NCBI RefSeq assembly: GCF_030817535.1
Contig: NZ_JAUSZL010000002.1
Span: 620,001-684,000 of the forward strand
Direction: 5' to 3'
Source: Streptomyces sp. V3I8
Lineage (GTDB): Bacteria; Actinomycetota; Actinomycetes; Streptomycetales; Streptomycetaceae
DNA length: 64,000 bases
Part shown: positions 19,386 through 26,916 of the stretch, one piece after another
Numbering within the stretch: position 1 is the first letter of the stretch
Layout: each line of letters begins with the position of its first letter
Position numbers and translations under genes: made by a program
The notes under the pieces: model-generated
What the model was told of the DNA's origin: nothing
Seen by the model: only the letters and a program-made list of their open reading frames with translations
Database searches by the model: none

Positions 19386-20441
19386 TCAGGCGGCGTGCCG
19401 GCGGACGGCGTCGAGCAGGCCGTCGATGTCCTGCGCGGTCGTCGCGAACGAGGCCACGAAGCGGACCACGCCGGGCTCCCAGCGGTCGTGGTAGAAGACG
19501 TACCCGTCGGCCAGCAGGCCCTCGGTGACCTGCTGCGGCAGCCGGCAGAAAAGAATATTGGCCTCCGCGGAGCCGAGGAGGTCGACTCCGGGCACCGCCT
19601 TGAGGCCCTCCTGGAGACGGGCGGCCATCGCGTTCGCGTGGGCCGCGTTGCGCAGCCACAGGTCGTCGGTCAGGTAGGCCTCCAGCTGGGCGGCGTGGAA
19701 GCGCATCTTGGAGGCGAGCTGGCCGGCCCGTTTGGCACGGAAGGAGAGTTCGGCGGTGAGGGAACGGTCGAAGACGACGATCGCCTCGGCCGTCATCGTG
19801 CCGTTCTTGGTGGCTCCGAACGACAGCAGGTCGACACCGGCCCGCCAGGTCAGCTCGGCGGGGGTGGCACCGAGGGCCGCGACGGCCCCGGCGAAGCGGG
19901 CACCGTCCATGTGCAGGCGCAGCCCCGCCTCCTGGACCGTGGAGCCGAGGGCGCGCAGTTCCTCGGGGGTGTAGACGGCGCCGGTCTCGGTGGCCTGGGT
20001 GACGCTGACCACGGAGGGCTCCACACTGTGCACGTCTCCGGCCTTGTGCCGGACGGCCGCACGGAGTTCGGCCGGGTCGATCCGGGCGTCGTGGCCGCCG
20101 AGCGCGACGAGCTTCGCGCCCGAGGTGTAGAACTCCGGCGCCCCGCACTCGTCGTTGTTGATGTGGCTGTCGCGGTGGCACAGCACGCTGCCCCACGGCG
20201 GGGTGAGGGCGGCGAGACCCAGGGCGTTCGCGGCGGAGCCGGTGGAGACGATCAGGACGTCGACGTCGCGTTCGAAGATCTCGCCGAGCCGGCGGCGCAC
20301 ACCGGCCGTGACGTCGTCCGCCCCGTACGGGGAGGCCTGTCCGGTGGCGGCCCGGACCACGGCCTCGACTATCTCGGGAGAGGCGCCGGCGGCGTTGTCG
20401 CTGCTGAACATACGGGCGGTCGCGGTGGTGCTGTCGTTCAT
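19386..20441 (-). CDS. Threonine aldolase-family PLP enzyme (beta-eliminating lyase)
   Basis: 351 residues of the fold-type I PLP family. SSDNAAGASPEIVEAV and GADDVTAGVRRRLGEIF open the protein; the PLP lysine is in SFGATKNGTMTAEAIV (around residue 205), and HMDGARFAGA carries the Asp that contacts the pyridine nitrogen. These enzymes split L-threonine or L-allo-threonine into glycine and acetaldehyde, or act on related beta-hydroxy amino acids. The ATG overlaps the stop of the upstream TetR-type gene by four bases (ATGA), so translation is coupled and the regulator probably controls it. Confidence 0.85.
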   Translation of the reverse strand: MNDSTTATARMFSSDNAAGASPEIVEAVVRAATGQASPYGADDVTAGVRRRLGEIFERDVDVLIVSTGSAANALGLAALTPPWGSVLCHRDSHINNDECGAPEFYTSGAKLVALGGHDARIDPAELRAAVRHKAGDVHSVEPSVVSVTQATETGAVYTPEELRALGSTVQEAGLRLHMDGARFAGAVAALGATPAELTWRAGVDLLSFGATKNGTMTAEAIVVFDRSLTAELSFRAKRAGQLASKMRFHAAQLEAYLTDDLWLRNAAHANAMAARLQEGLKAVPGVDLLGSAEANILFCRLPQQVTEGLLADGYVFYHDRWEPGVVRFVASFATTAQDIDGLLDAVRRHAA

Positions 20442-21136
20442 GCCTGCGGTCCTGGCTTTCCTTGGACGTGGACGGTGGGAGACGTGCCGGCGGCGGGCGG
20501 CCGCGGTGCGGCGGCCCGGATGAGCTGGCGCAGTGCGCCGTAATAGACCTCGTGGTCGGTCAGGGCGGGCAGGATCGCCGCCATGTTCCCCGACAGGACC
20601 GGATGATCGTCCGGGTCGAGGGCGGCCAGGGCGGTGCGGGTGAGCGCCTGGGTGCCCTTGGGGTCGCGGTGGTCGACGAAGCTCGCGCTGCCGAGGGTGA
20701 GCAGGTACATCCGCCGGTAGGCGGTGATCGCCTCCTCCGCGGTCATCCCGGCCGCGAGGCTGTCGGCGAGCTGCGGTTCGACGAGGCGGGCCAGCAGGTT
20801 CGGCCCCAGCCAGGGGCGGGCGCCGCGCAGGGCGAGCAGGCCGGGGTGGGCCGACAGCAGCCGGTACAGGGCGGTGAACCGCGTCTCGGTGGCCGCGGCC
20901 CAGTCGGTGCCCGGCCCGATCTCGGGAAGGCGGGCGGCCAGCTGGTCGGTGCACAGGTCCAGCAGTCCGGCCAGGTCGGTGCAGCGCCGCTGGAGGGAGG
21001 CGAGCGAGATCCCCAGCCGCGCGGCGAGGGCGCGGAACGTCAGCGCCCCGGGCCCGGCCTCGTCGACCAGCAGCAGGGCGGCCCCGGCGATGCGGTCGGG
21101 GGTCGCGCGGTCCAGGGACGGAGAGTTCTGGGGCAT
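20438..21136 (-). CDS. TetR/AcrR-family transcriptional regulator
   Basis: 232 residues. The N-terminal HTH is RIAGAALLLVDEAGPGALTFRALAARLGISLASLQRRC, typical of TetR. The rest is helical with TRFTALYRLLSAHPGLLAL and the TetR C-terminal domain. The ATG has no Shine-Dalgarno site; a -10 box ends exactly 7 nt before it, pointing to a leaderless message. A palindrome sits within its own promoter, so it very likely represses itself and, through the ATGA overlap, the threonine aldolase gene that follows. Confidence 0.9.
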   Translation of the reverse strand: MPQNSPSLDRATPDRIAGAALLLVDEAGPGALTFRALAARLGISLASLQRRCTDLAGLLDLCTDQLAARLPEIGPGTDWAAATETRFTALYRLLSAHPGLLALRGARPWLGPNLLARLVEPQLADSLAAGMTAEEAITAYRRMYLLTLGSASFVDHRDPKGTQALTRTALAALDPDDHPVLSGNMAAILPALTDHEVYYGALRQLIRAAAPRPPAAGTSPTVHVQGKPGPQA

Positions 21137-21143
21137 GCGTGTC

Positions 21144-21173
21144 ACTGTACGGTACGCCGTATCAGCTTGTGGA
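21144..21173 (-). promoter_or_regulatory. Promoter and TetR-type operator, leaderless start
   Basis: Minus strand: -35 TCCACA (21168-21173), an 18-bp spacer, -10 TACAGT (21144-21149), then 7 nt to the ATG. The palindrome TACGG-CGTA-CCGTA (21148-21161) fills the spacer and touches the -10, the classic place for autorepression. Confidence 0.65.
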
Positions 21174-21267
21174 CCCCCTGGTGGCGCACGGAGCCCGGCC
21201 ACCCCTGGGGGCGTCCGGGCTCCGGTTCACCGGTTCCGGTCACCGGCTCCGCTTCACCGGTCCCGTC

Positions 21268-21720
21268 TCACCGGCCCCGCGGCGGCGTGGTGAACGACTC
21301 GTCGAAGTCCTCCTGCCGGACCACGCTCAGAGCCCAGATGATGAAGCCCGAGGCGGCGATCATGATGATCGACCAGACCGGGTAGTACGGCATGGACAGG
21401 AAGTTGCCGATGATGATGAGCCCGCCGATGGCGATGCCGGCGACTCTCGCCCACGTCGACGCCTGGAAGAGTCCGACGCTGACGATCACGGCCACGGTAC
21501 CCAGGGCGAGGTGGATCCAGCCCCAGCTGGTGAGGTCGAACTCGAAGACGTAGTTGGGCGTGTTGACGAAGATGTCGTCCTCGGCGACCGCCATGACCCC
21601 CCGGAGGATGTCGAGCACACCGGCGATCATGAGCATGATCGCCGCGAAGACCGTCAGGCCTTCGGCCCAGTGCCGTCCGGCCGAGTGCGCGCGCGCCTGG
21701 CCGGTGTGTGTCGCAGTCAT
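21268..21720 (-). CDS. DUF7144-type small membrane protein
   Basis: 150 residues, ATG with GAGG 7 nt upstream. Four hydrophobic segments: GLTVFAAIMLMIAGVLDILRG, SWGWIHLALGTVAVIVSVGLF, WARVAGIAIGGLIIIGNFL and WSIIMIAASGFIIWALSV. The loop DDIFVNTPNYVFEFDLTSWGW between the first two is typical of a family common in actinobacteria, with no known biochemical role. The C-terminus is acidic then basic (VRQEDFDESFTTPPRGR). It lies 33 nt after the SHOCT gene on the same strand, a likely operon. Confidence 0.85.
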   Translation of the reverse strand: MTATHTGQARAHSAGRHWAEGLTVFAAIMLMIAGVLDILRGVMAVAEDDIFVNTPNYVFEFDLTSWGWIHLALGTVAVIVSVGLFQASTWARVAGIAIGGLIIIGNFLSMPYYPVWSIIMIAASGFIIWALSVVRQEDFDESFTTPPRGR

Positions 21721-21753
21721 CCCGATGCCTCGATTCAGTGTCGTGCGATGCCG

Positions 21754-22209
21754 TCAGTGACCGGCCGCCGAAGCGCCGGCGCCCGTCCGTACCGAGGCGC
21801 CGGAGCCGCTCAGCACCAGCTCCTTCGCCCGGTGGAACTCCTCCTCCGTGATGTCGCCGCGGGCCTTGATCTCGGACAGCTTCGCGAGTTCGTCGGCGCT
21901 GCTCGGCCGGTCCGCGCTCCGGGCGGTCTCCCGGACGTACGACTCGAACACCTCGTGCTGTGCGCGCGCCTGCGCCACCTCGCGGTGCCCCATGTGCTTG
22001 CCCCGCGCGATCACGTAGACGAAGACGCCGAGGAAGGGCAGGAAAGCCACGAACACCAGCCAGCCCGCCTTGCCCCAGCCGCTCATGTCGTCGTCCCGGA
22101 AGATGTCGACGACGATCCGGAACAGCAGGACGAACCACATGATCCACAGGAAGAAGACCAGCATGGACCAGAAGACACTCATGAGCGGATAGTCGTAGGC
22201 GAGATACAT
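21754..22209 (-). CDS. SHOCT and PLDc_N domain membrane protein
   Basis: 151 residues, ATG with GGAGGAAAG upstream. Two membrane segments (SVFWSMLVFFLWIMWFVLLF and AGWLVFVAFLPFLGVFVYVI) surround a charged loop, as in the phospholipase-D N-terminal-like (PLDc_N) unit. The end, DELAKLSEIKARGDITEEEF, is a SHOCT oligomerisation motif. Proteins like this are thought to be small membrane scaffolds. The gene is followed on the same strand, 33 nt away, by the DUF7144-type gene. Confidence 0.85.
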   Translation of the reverse strand: MYLAYDYPLMSVFWSMLVFFLWIMWFVLLFRIVVDIFRDDDMSGWGKAGWLVFVAFLPFLGVFVYVIARGKHMGHREVAQARAQHEVFESYVRETARSADRPSSADELAKLSEIKARGDITEEEFHRAKELVLSGSGASVRTGAGASAAGH

Positions 22210-22352
22210 GTCTTTCCTCCGTTCTGGGCGTTCGCCCAGCCGTTTTCCACCGGTTTCAGCGTGCCGGGGCAGGGACCCGGCGGCTTCACCCGGAGCGGGT
22301 GAGAGGACCGGGCGCCTGCCGCGCGGGGCGGGAAGGGGCGCGTCCGCGCCGT

Positions 22353-23711
22353 TCACGGGACGGCCGGACCGGGGGCCGCGCTGCCGCCCGCCGGGGTGGC
22401 GGCCGCGACGGCGACGAGCACCGCCACCGCGGCCAGCACCGCCAGGACCAGCACCAGGACGAGCGCCACGGCGCCGACCGTCGGGTGGTTCCAGAGCACC
22501 AGGGCCAGGGCGCCCGCCCCGATGACGACGCCGGTGGCCACCGACCGGCGGGCGGCCAGCCGGCGCCCCACCGGACCGATGCGCACACCGGCCCGGCCCA
22601 GCGCCCGCCCGGCCGCGCCCGCACTCCGCCGGACGCCGGTCCGCAGGCCGACGGCCCCCCGTCCCGGGCCGTGCAGGTACGCGGCCGATGCCGTGATCAG
22701 CGCGACGACGAGAAGGGTGCGCGTGCTGTCGCGCAGGAAGCGTACGAAGGTGTCGAAGACCGCGGTGGCGGCTTCGGGCGGCAGCGCGGCGGCCGGGACC
22801 GTGTCCAGGTAGACCCGGCGCACGACCGCCAGCGCGACGAGCAGCACCACCATCATCAGGCCGGTGCCCAGTGCCGTGACCAGCAGCATCACGCGGTGTC
22901 CGGGGGCGGTCCACACGGCCAGGGCCGCGAGGGCGACGGTGAGCACGGGCAGCCAGGTGCCGACGACGTCCAGCAGCCGCATCGCGTCCTGCGCCCTGGC
23001 CAGTTCCGCGGTGCGGAACAGGGTGACGGTCCGGTCGCTGTCCGGGATGGCGGCGGCCTTCTCGAAACCCTGGTCGACGAGGCGCCGGCGCACCTGGTCG
23101 ACCACGGACCCGATGTCCAGTTCGACGGCGTCCCCGGTGGCACGCAGGGCACCGTGCCGCTCTCCGGTGAGCATGCGCAGCACGGCGGCGTGCGCCCGGC
23201 GGTTCGATCCTTCCCACGTCTGCCGGAAGAGGTCGCTCGTGACCACCCGGTCGACGTTGCGCCGTACGACGGTCCGCACCGCGGTGTCCAACGGGCCGGT
23301 GAGGGCCTGTGCCCCCGCCACCACGCGCGGCGGTGCCCCGGCGTCCGCGAGCACCTTCGTGAGCGAGGCCGCCACCGCCCCGACGTCCACCTGCCGCACC
23401 ACGCGGTCGGTCAGCCGGTCGGTCACGACCTTCTGCACGGCCGGGTCCGACGCGAGGGGGGCGACGGTCTCCACGTACCGTCCGGTGTCGGAGACCGTGT
23501 CGTGCACCCAGGCCGCGACGACCGCCAGGGGTGCCAGCAGGAGCGCCGCCAGGAGCAGGACCGTCGCGCCCAGCCGGCGTGCCCGCCGGTGGCGCAGGGT
23601 CGCGGCCGTGCGCAGCCGGTCGTACTCCGCGCGTTCCGCGGGGTCCAGCACCTCGCCGGTCCCCGCGGGGCCACCGGAGTGCGGCGGTACGGAACTGCTG
23701 CCCGGGACCAT
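22353..23711 (-). CDS. Membrane protein of unknown function
   Basis: 452 residues from the ATG at 23711 with GAGGAG upstream. Pattern: a cytoplasmic head, one membrane helix (LGATVLLLAALLLAPLAVVAAWV), a large outside domain of roughly 200 residues rich in Val, Arg and Asp (KVVTDRLTDRVVRQVDV; FRQTWEGSNRRAHAAVLRML), then a cluster of four or five helices and an Ala/Gly/Pro-rich end. The large domain flanked by membrane anchors recalls a family of actinobacterial membrane proteins with no known function. It shares an identical 14-base translation start context with the HdeD gene upstream. Confidence 0.7.
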   Translation of the reverse strand: MVPGSSSVPPHSGGPAGTGEVLDPAERAEYDRLRTAATLRHRRARRLGATVLLLAALLLAPLAVVAAWVHDTVSDTGRYVETVAPLASDPAVQKVVTDRLTDRVVRQVDVGAVAASLTKVLADAGAPPRVVAGAQALTGPLDTAVRTVVRRNVDRVVTSDLFRQTWEGSNRRAHAAVLRMLTGERHGALRATGDAVELDIGSVVDQVRRRLVDQGFEKAAAIPDSDRTVTLFRTAELARAQDAMRLLDVVGTWLPVLTVALAALAVWTAPGHRVMLLVTALGTGLMMVVLLVALAVVRRVYLDTVPAAALPPEAATAVFDTFVRFLRDSTRTLLVVALITASAAYLHGPGRGAVGLRTGVRRSAGAAGRALGRAGVRIGPVGRRLAARRSVATGVVIGAGALALVLWNHPTVGAVALVLVLVLAVLAAVAVLVAVAAATPAGGSAAPGPAVP

Positions 23712-23796
23712 GGCTCCTCCTCGGAGGTGTACGTCCGGCAGTGGCACGCTGCCGACGGGTTACGGGGTCCGCGGCGCCCGGCGCCGGCGAGGGATC

Positions 23797-24522
23797 TCAG
23801 TCGGTCCCGGCGCGGCCGGGCCAGGACGCGGCGCCGGCGGAACCCGCGGAGTGCACGGAGCCCTCAGAGCCCTCGGAACCGTGCGGTCCCGCCGCGCTCC
23901 CCCTCTTCGGCGCCGCCCGCCACGCGAAGGCGACCACCACCTCCGCCAGGCCGAGCAGGACCAGCCACAGGCCGAGCAGGCGGGTCAGTGCCCGGGCCGA
24001 CTCGGTCGGCAGGGCCAGCACCACGATGCCCGCGAGGATGCCGATCACCGCGGCGCCCAGGAGGAAGCCGCGGTGGGGCAGGCCCCTGGCCACGATGGCC
24101 GTGTAGAGCGTGAGGATGCCGGACACCAGCCAGAGGACCCCGACGATCAGCGAGAGCGCGGCGACGGTCTGCAGCGGATTGCGCATGCACAGCACCCCGG
24201 CCAGGACGTACAGCACCGCGAGGAGCAGACCCGGCAGCCGTTCGCCGGGGTCGTCGCGCGCGAAGGACGCGACGAACCGGAAGCCGCCCGTCACCAGCAG
24301 GTACAGACCGACCAGGACCCCGAGGACGTGCAGCGTCCCGTCCGGCCAGACCAGGACGAGGATGCCGGACACGAACGTCGCCAGCGCCGAACCGAGGATC
24401 CACGTCCAGGAGCGCCCGAGCCTGCCCAGCGCCTCCGCCGGATCCGCCGCGGCCCCCGGGGCGGCCCCGGCGGACGGGGACTGCGGTGCGGAACGCGGTG
24501 CCGAACCACGCGACACGGTCAT
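23797..24522 (-). CDS. HdeD/DUF308-family membrane protein
   Basis: 241 residues, ATG with GAGGAG upstream. Six membrane segments as in the HdeD acid-resistance family, in the pattern WTWILGSALATFVSGILVLVW, LHVLGVLVGLYLLVTGGFRF, LLLAVLYVLAGVLC and so on; the family hallmark is the repeated short helices with polar Gly/Arg between. The C-terminal 40 residues are Ser/Gly-rich and disordered. HdeD proteins aid survival under acid stress in enterobacteria; in streptomycetes the role is not known. It probably forms one unit with the unknown membrane protein downstream. Confidence 0.85.
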   Translation of the reverse strand: MTVSRGSAPRSAPQSPSAGAAPGAAADPAEALGRLGRSWTWILGSALATFVSGILVLVWPDGTLHVLGVLVGLYLLVTGGFRFVASFARDDPGERLPGLLLAVLYVLAGVLCMRNPLQTVAALSLIVGVLWLVSGILTLYTAIVARGLPHRGFLLGAAVIGILAGIVVLALPTESARALTRLLGLWLVLLGLAEVVVAFAWRAAPKRGSAAGPHGSEGSEGSVHSAGSAGAASWPGRAGTD

Positions 24523-24746
24523 GGCTCCTCCTCGCGCGGCCGGCGGAGCACCGCGGACGGACCGCCGGCGAGACGGTGGGTGGTGACCTCGCCGCCAGCG
24601 TCGCGCCGGCCACCGGCCACCGGATCACCCCCGGCGGGTGATCCGGCACCGGAGGGACGGCGCTGAGGTGGAGACGCAGACACGCGTCGCTCCCGGCACG
24701 AGCGGTACCCCCTGGTGCCGGGACACGGGTTCAGGAGGTTCGCGCC

Positions 24747-26159
24747 ATGGTCATACCGGTCGCCTTCACGGCCTCCCTGTCTCCCGCCGAACGGGCGGCG
24801 TACGGCAGGGAAGCACGCAAGCGGGCCTCCCGTTCGTGCCACGGCTGGTTCGAGGCCGAGCAGCAGCGGCCCGACCCCGTCGAGGTGATAGAGCGCCAGT
24901 CGGCCTCACGGCTGACCGCGTTGGTGCCGATCCGCTACGGACGCATGCTGGAGTCGCCGTTCCGCTTCTACCGGGGCGCCGCGTCGGTCATGGCCGCGGA
25001 CCTCGGGCCCGTCCCCGGCACCGGCCTGCCGGTGCAGCTGTGCGGAGACGCCCATCTGCTGAACTTCCGGCTGCTGGCCTCGCCGGAGCGCCATCTGGTC
25101 TTCGACATCAACGACTTCGACGAGACCCTGACCGGCCCGTTCGAGTGGGACGTCAAACGGCTGGCCGCCAGCCTCGCGATCGCCGGCCGGGCCAACGGGT
25201 TCTCGGTCAAGCAGCAGAACAGAGCGGTACGGGCCTGTGTGCAGGCCTACCGGCAGCGGATGCGCCGGTTCGCCGGCATGAGCACGCTCGACATCTGGTA
25301 CGCGCAGGACGACGTCGACCGGATACGGGAACTGCTGGCCTCCTCGATGGACAAACGCACCAGGCGCCGTACCGCGGACGCGACGGCGAAGGCCAGGACG
25401 CGCACGCACCTGCAGGCCTTCGAGAAGCTCACCCGCGTCACGGCCGGGGGCCGGCGGATCGCACCCGACCCGCCGCTGCTCACCCCGCTGCGCGACCTGC
25501 TCGCGGACTCCTCCGGGGACGAGGAGGAGAAGGAGCTGAGGAACGTCCTGGACGGGTACGCGCGGACCCTGTCCTCGGAGCGGCGGCACCTGCTGCGTCA
25601 CTACCGGCTGGTGGACATGGCCCGGAAGGTGGTGGGCGTCGGCAGTGTCGGAACACGCTGCTGGATCCTGCTCATGCTCGGCAGGGACGACGGGGACCCC
25701 CTGCTGCTGCAGGCCAAGGAGGCACAGGAATCGGTCCTCGCCCCCTATACGAACGGCGGCGACCACTACGACAACCAGGGCCGCCGGGTGGTGGCGGGAC
25801 AGCGGCTGATCCAGACGACCAGTGACATCTTCCTGGGCTGGACGAACGTGGTGGGCCTCGACGGCCTGGGCCGCGACTTCTACGTACGCCAGCTACGGGA
25901 CTGGAAGGGCATCGCCCGGCCGGAGACCATGGACCCCGGACTCCTGCGCCTGTTCGGGCAGTTGTGCGGCGCCTGCCTGGCGCGGGCCCACGCCCGTTCC
26001 GGCGACCCCGTGGCCATCGCCGCGTACCTCGGCGGCAGCGACCGCTTCGACCGTGCGCTCGCCGGGTTCGCGCAGGCCTACGCCGACCAGAACGAACGGG
26101 ACTTCGAGGCACTGGGCGCGGCCGTCCGCCTCGGAAGGGTCACCGCCGAGAACCTCTGA
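24747..26159 (+). CDS. DUF2252-family kinase-like protein
   Basis: 470 residues, ATG with AGGAGG upstream. The DUF2252 pattern is complete: SPFRFYRGAASVMAADL, LCGDAHLLNFR (the His-x-x-Asn signature), VFDINDFDETLTGPFEWDVKRLAAS and KVVGVGSVGTRCW. These proteins share features of aminoglycoside phosphotransferase/protein-kinase-like folds, with GDAHLLNF and DINDFDE resembling catalytic and metal-binding motifs. No substrate is known. No membrane segment or signal peptide. The gene is followed by a low-complexity tract and is divergent from the HdeD gene. Confidence 0.88.
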   Translation: MVIPVAFTASLSPAERAAYGREARKRASRSCHGWFEAEQQRPDPVEVIERQSASRLTALVPIRYGRMLESPFRFYRGAASVMAADLGPVPGTGLPVQLCGDAHLLNFRLLASPERHLVFDINDFDETLTGPFEWDVKRLAASLAIAGRANGFSVKQQNRAVRACVQAYRQRMRRFAGMSTLDIWYAQDDVDRIRELLASSMDKRTRRRTADATAKARTRTHLQAFEKLTRVTAGGRRIAPDPPLLTPLRDLLADSSGDEEEKELRNVLDGYARTLSSERRHLLRHYRLVDMARKVVGVGSVGTRCWILLMLGRDDGDPLLLQAKEAQESVLAPYTNGGDHYDNQGRRVVAGQRLIQTTSDIFLGWTNVVGLDGLGRDFYVRQLRDWKGIARPETMDPGLLRLFGQLCGACLARAHARSGDPVAIAAYLGGSDRFDRALAGFAQAYADQNERDFEALGAAVRLGRVTAENL

Positions 26160-26220
26160 GAGCCTTCGAGAACCTCTCGGAGCTTCTCGGGCTTCTCAGG
26201 CTCCTCGGGCTTCTGGGAGC
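26148..26220. repeat. Imperfect about 10-nt repeats after the DUF2252 gene
   Basis: GAGAACCTCT occurs at 26148 and 26168, followed by alternating CTTCTCGGG / CTTCTCAGG / CTCCTCGGG / CTTCTGGGA units to about 26220. The first copy overlaps the end of the coding region. Its CT-rich, G-run pattern can fold into several short stems but shows no single terminator hairpin. Confidence 0.6.
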
Positions 26221-26301
26221 GCGCGGGGACACGGCGAGTGGCGCGACCGCCTTCGTCCGGAGGTGACACGCCGCCGGCCGTACGCCCCGCGCCCGCCGCG
26301 T

Positions 26302-26823
26302 TCAGTGGGTCAGGAACAGCTTGCACGCGATGATCAGCAGGCCGAGTACCAGGTTCACCGCCGCCGTGCCGGCCACCATGCGCCGGGAGGCGCCGGCGCG
26401 CCGTGCCGCGGCCGTCGACCAGCCCACCTGGCCGGCCACGGCGACGGCGAGCGCCAGCCACAGCGTGCCCTGGATCCCGAGACCCGCCAGGGGGCCGACC
26501 GCCACGGCGAAGGCCGGCGGGACGGCGGCCTCGACGATCGGCCACTCGTCGCGGCACACCCGCAGTACCACCCGGCGGTCCAGGCTCTGTTGTGCCAGGC
26601 TCGCGCCGAAAAGCTGTGCGTGCACATGGGCGATCCAGAACACCAGGCCGGTGAGCAGCAGCAACAGCACCATCTCGACGCGGGGGAAGGAGCCGAGCGT
26701 GCCCGCGCCGATGATCACGGAGGCCGCGAGCATCGACCCGTAGACGGCACCGCTGCAGTCGGCCCGGGCCCGGCGCTCGGCCCTGCGTACCGTCCGGGGC
26801 GTGGCCTGCCCGGTACTGGACAT
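26302..26823 (-). CDS. Small membrane protein of unknown function
   Basis: 173 residues, ATG with GGAGGG upstream. Four hydrophobic segments (YGSMLAASVIIGAGTLG; VEMVLLLLLTGLVFWIAHVHAQ; VPPAFAVAVGPLAGLGIQGTLWLALAV; VAGTAAVNLVLGLLIIACKLF) with a charged loop, LFGASLAQQSLDRRVVLRVCRDEW. The C-terminus is short and periplasmic or cytoplasmic. No family was recognised with confidence. It lies in a tandem orientation with the GH15 gene on the same strand, 93 nt upstream gap, which may mean joint expression. Confidence 0.75.
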   Translation of the reverse strand: MSSTGQATPRTVRRAERRARADCSGAVYGSMLAASVIIGAGTLGSFPRVEMVLLLLLTGLVFWIAHVHAQLFGASLAQQSLDRRVVLRVCRDEWPIVEAAVPPAFAVAVGPLAGLGIQGTLWLALAVAVAGQVGWSTAAARRAGASRRMVAGTAAVNLVLGLLIIACKLFLTH

Positions 26824-26916
26824 CGTCGTTTCCCTCCGGCGCCGCTCGTGGTCACAGCATTCGCGGTCCGCGTACGGCGGTCCGCACCGCCTCCCTCGTA
26901 CGCGTGCGTCGTGCCG

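Noticed and set aside
22210..23217. N-terminal extension of the SHOCT protein
   Set aside because: Antisense-frame composition and overlap with the unknown membrane protein gene; the ATG at 22209 has a strong ribosome site.
26078..26557. Minus-strand frame of 159 codons over the end of the DUF2252 gene
   Set aside because: It reads through the CT-rich repeat tract as Glu-Lys-Pro runs and opposes a clear gene; no ribosome site.
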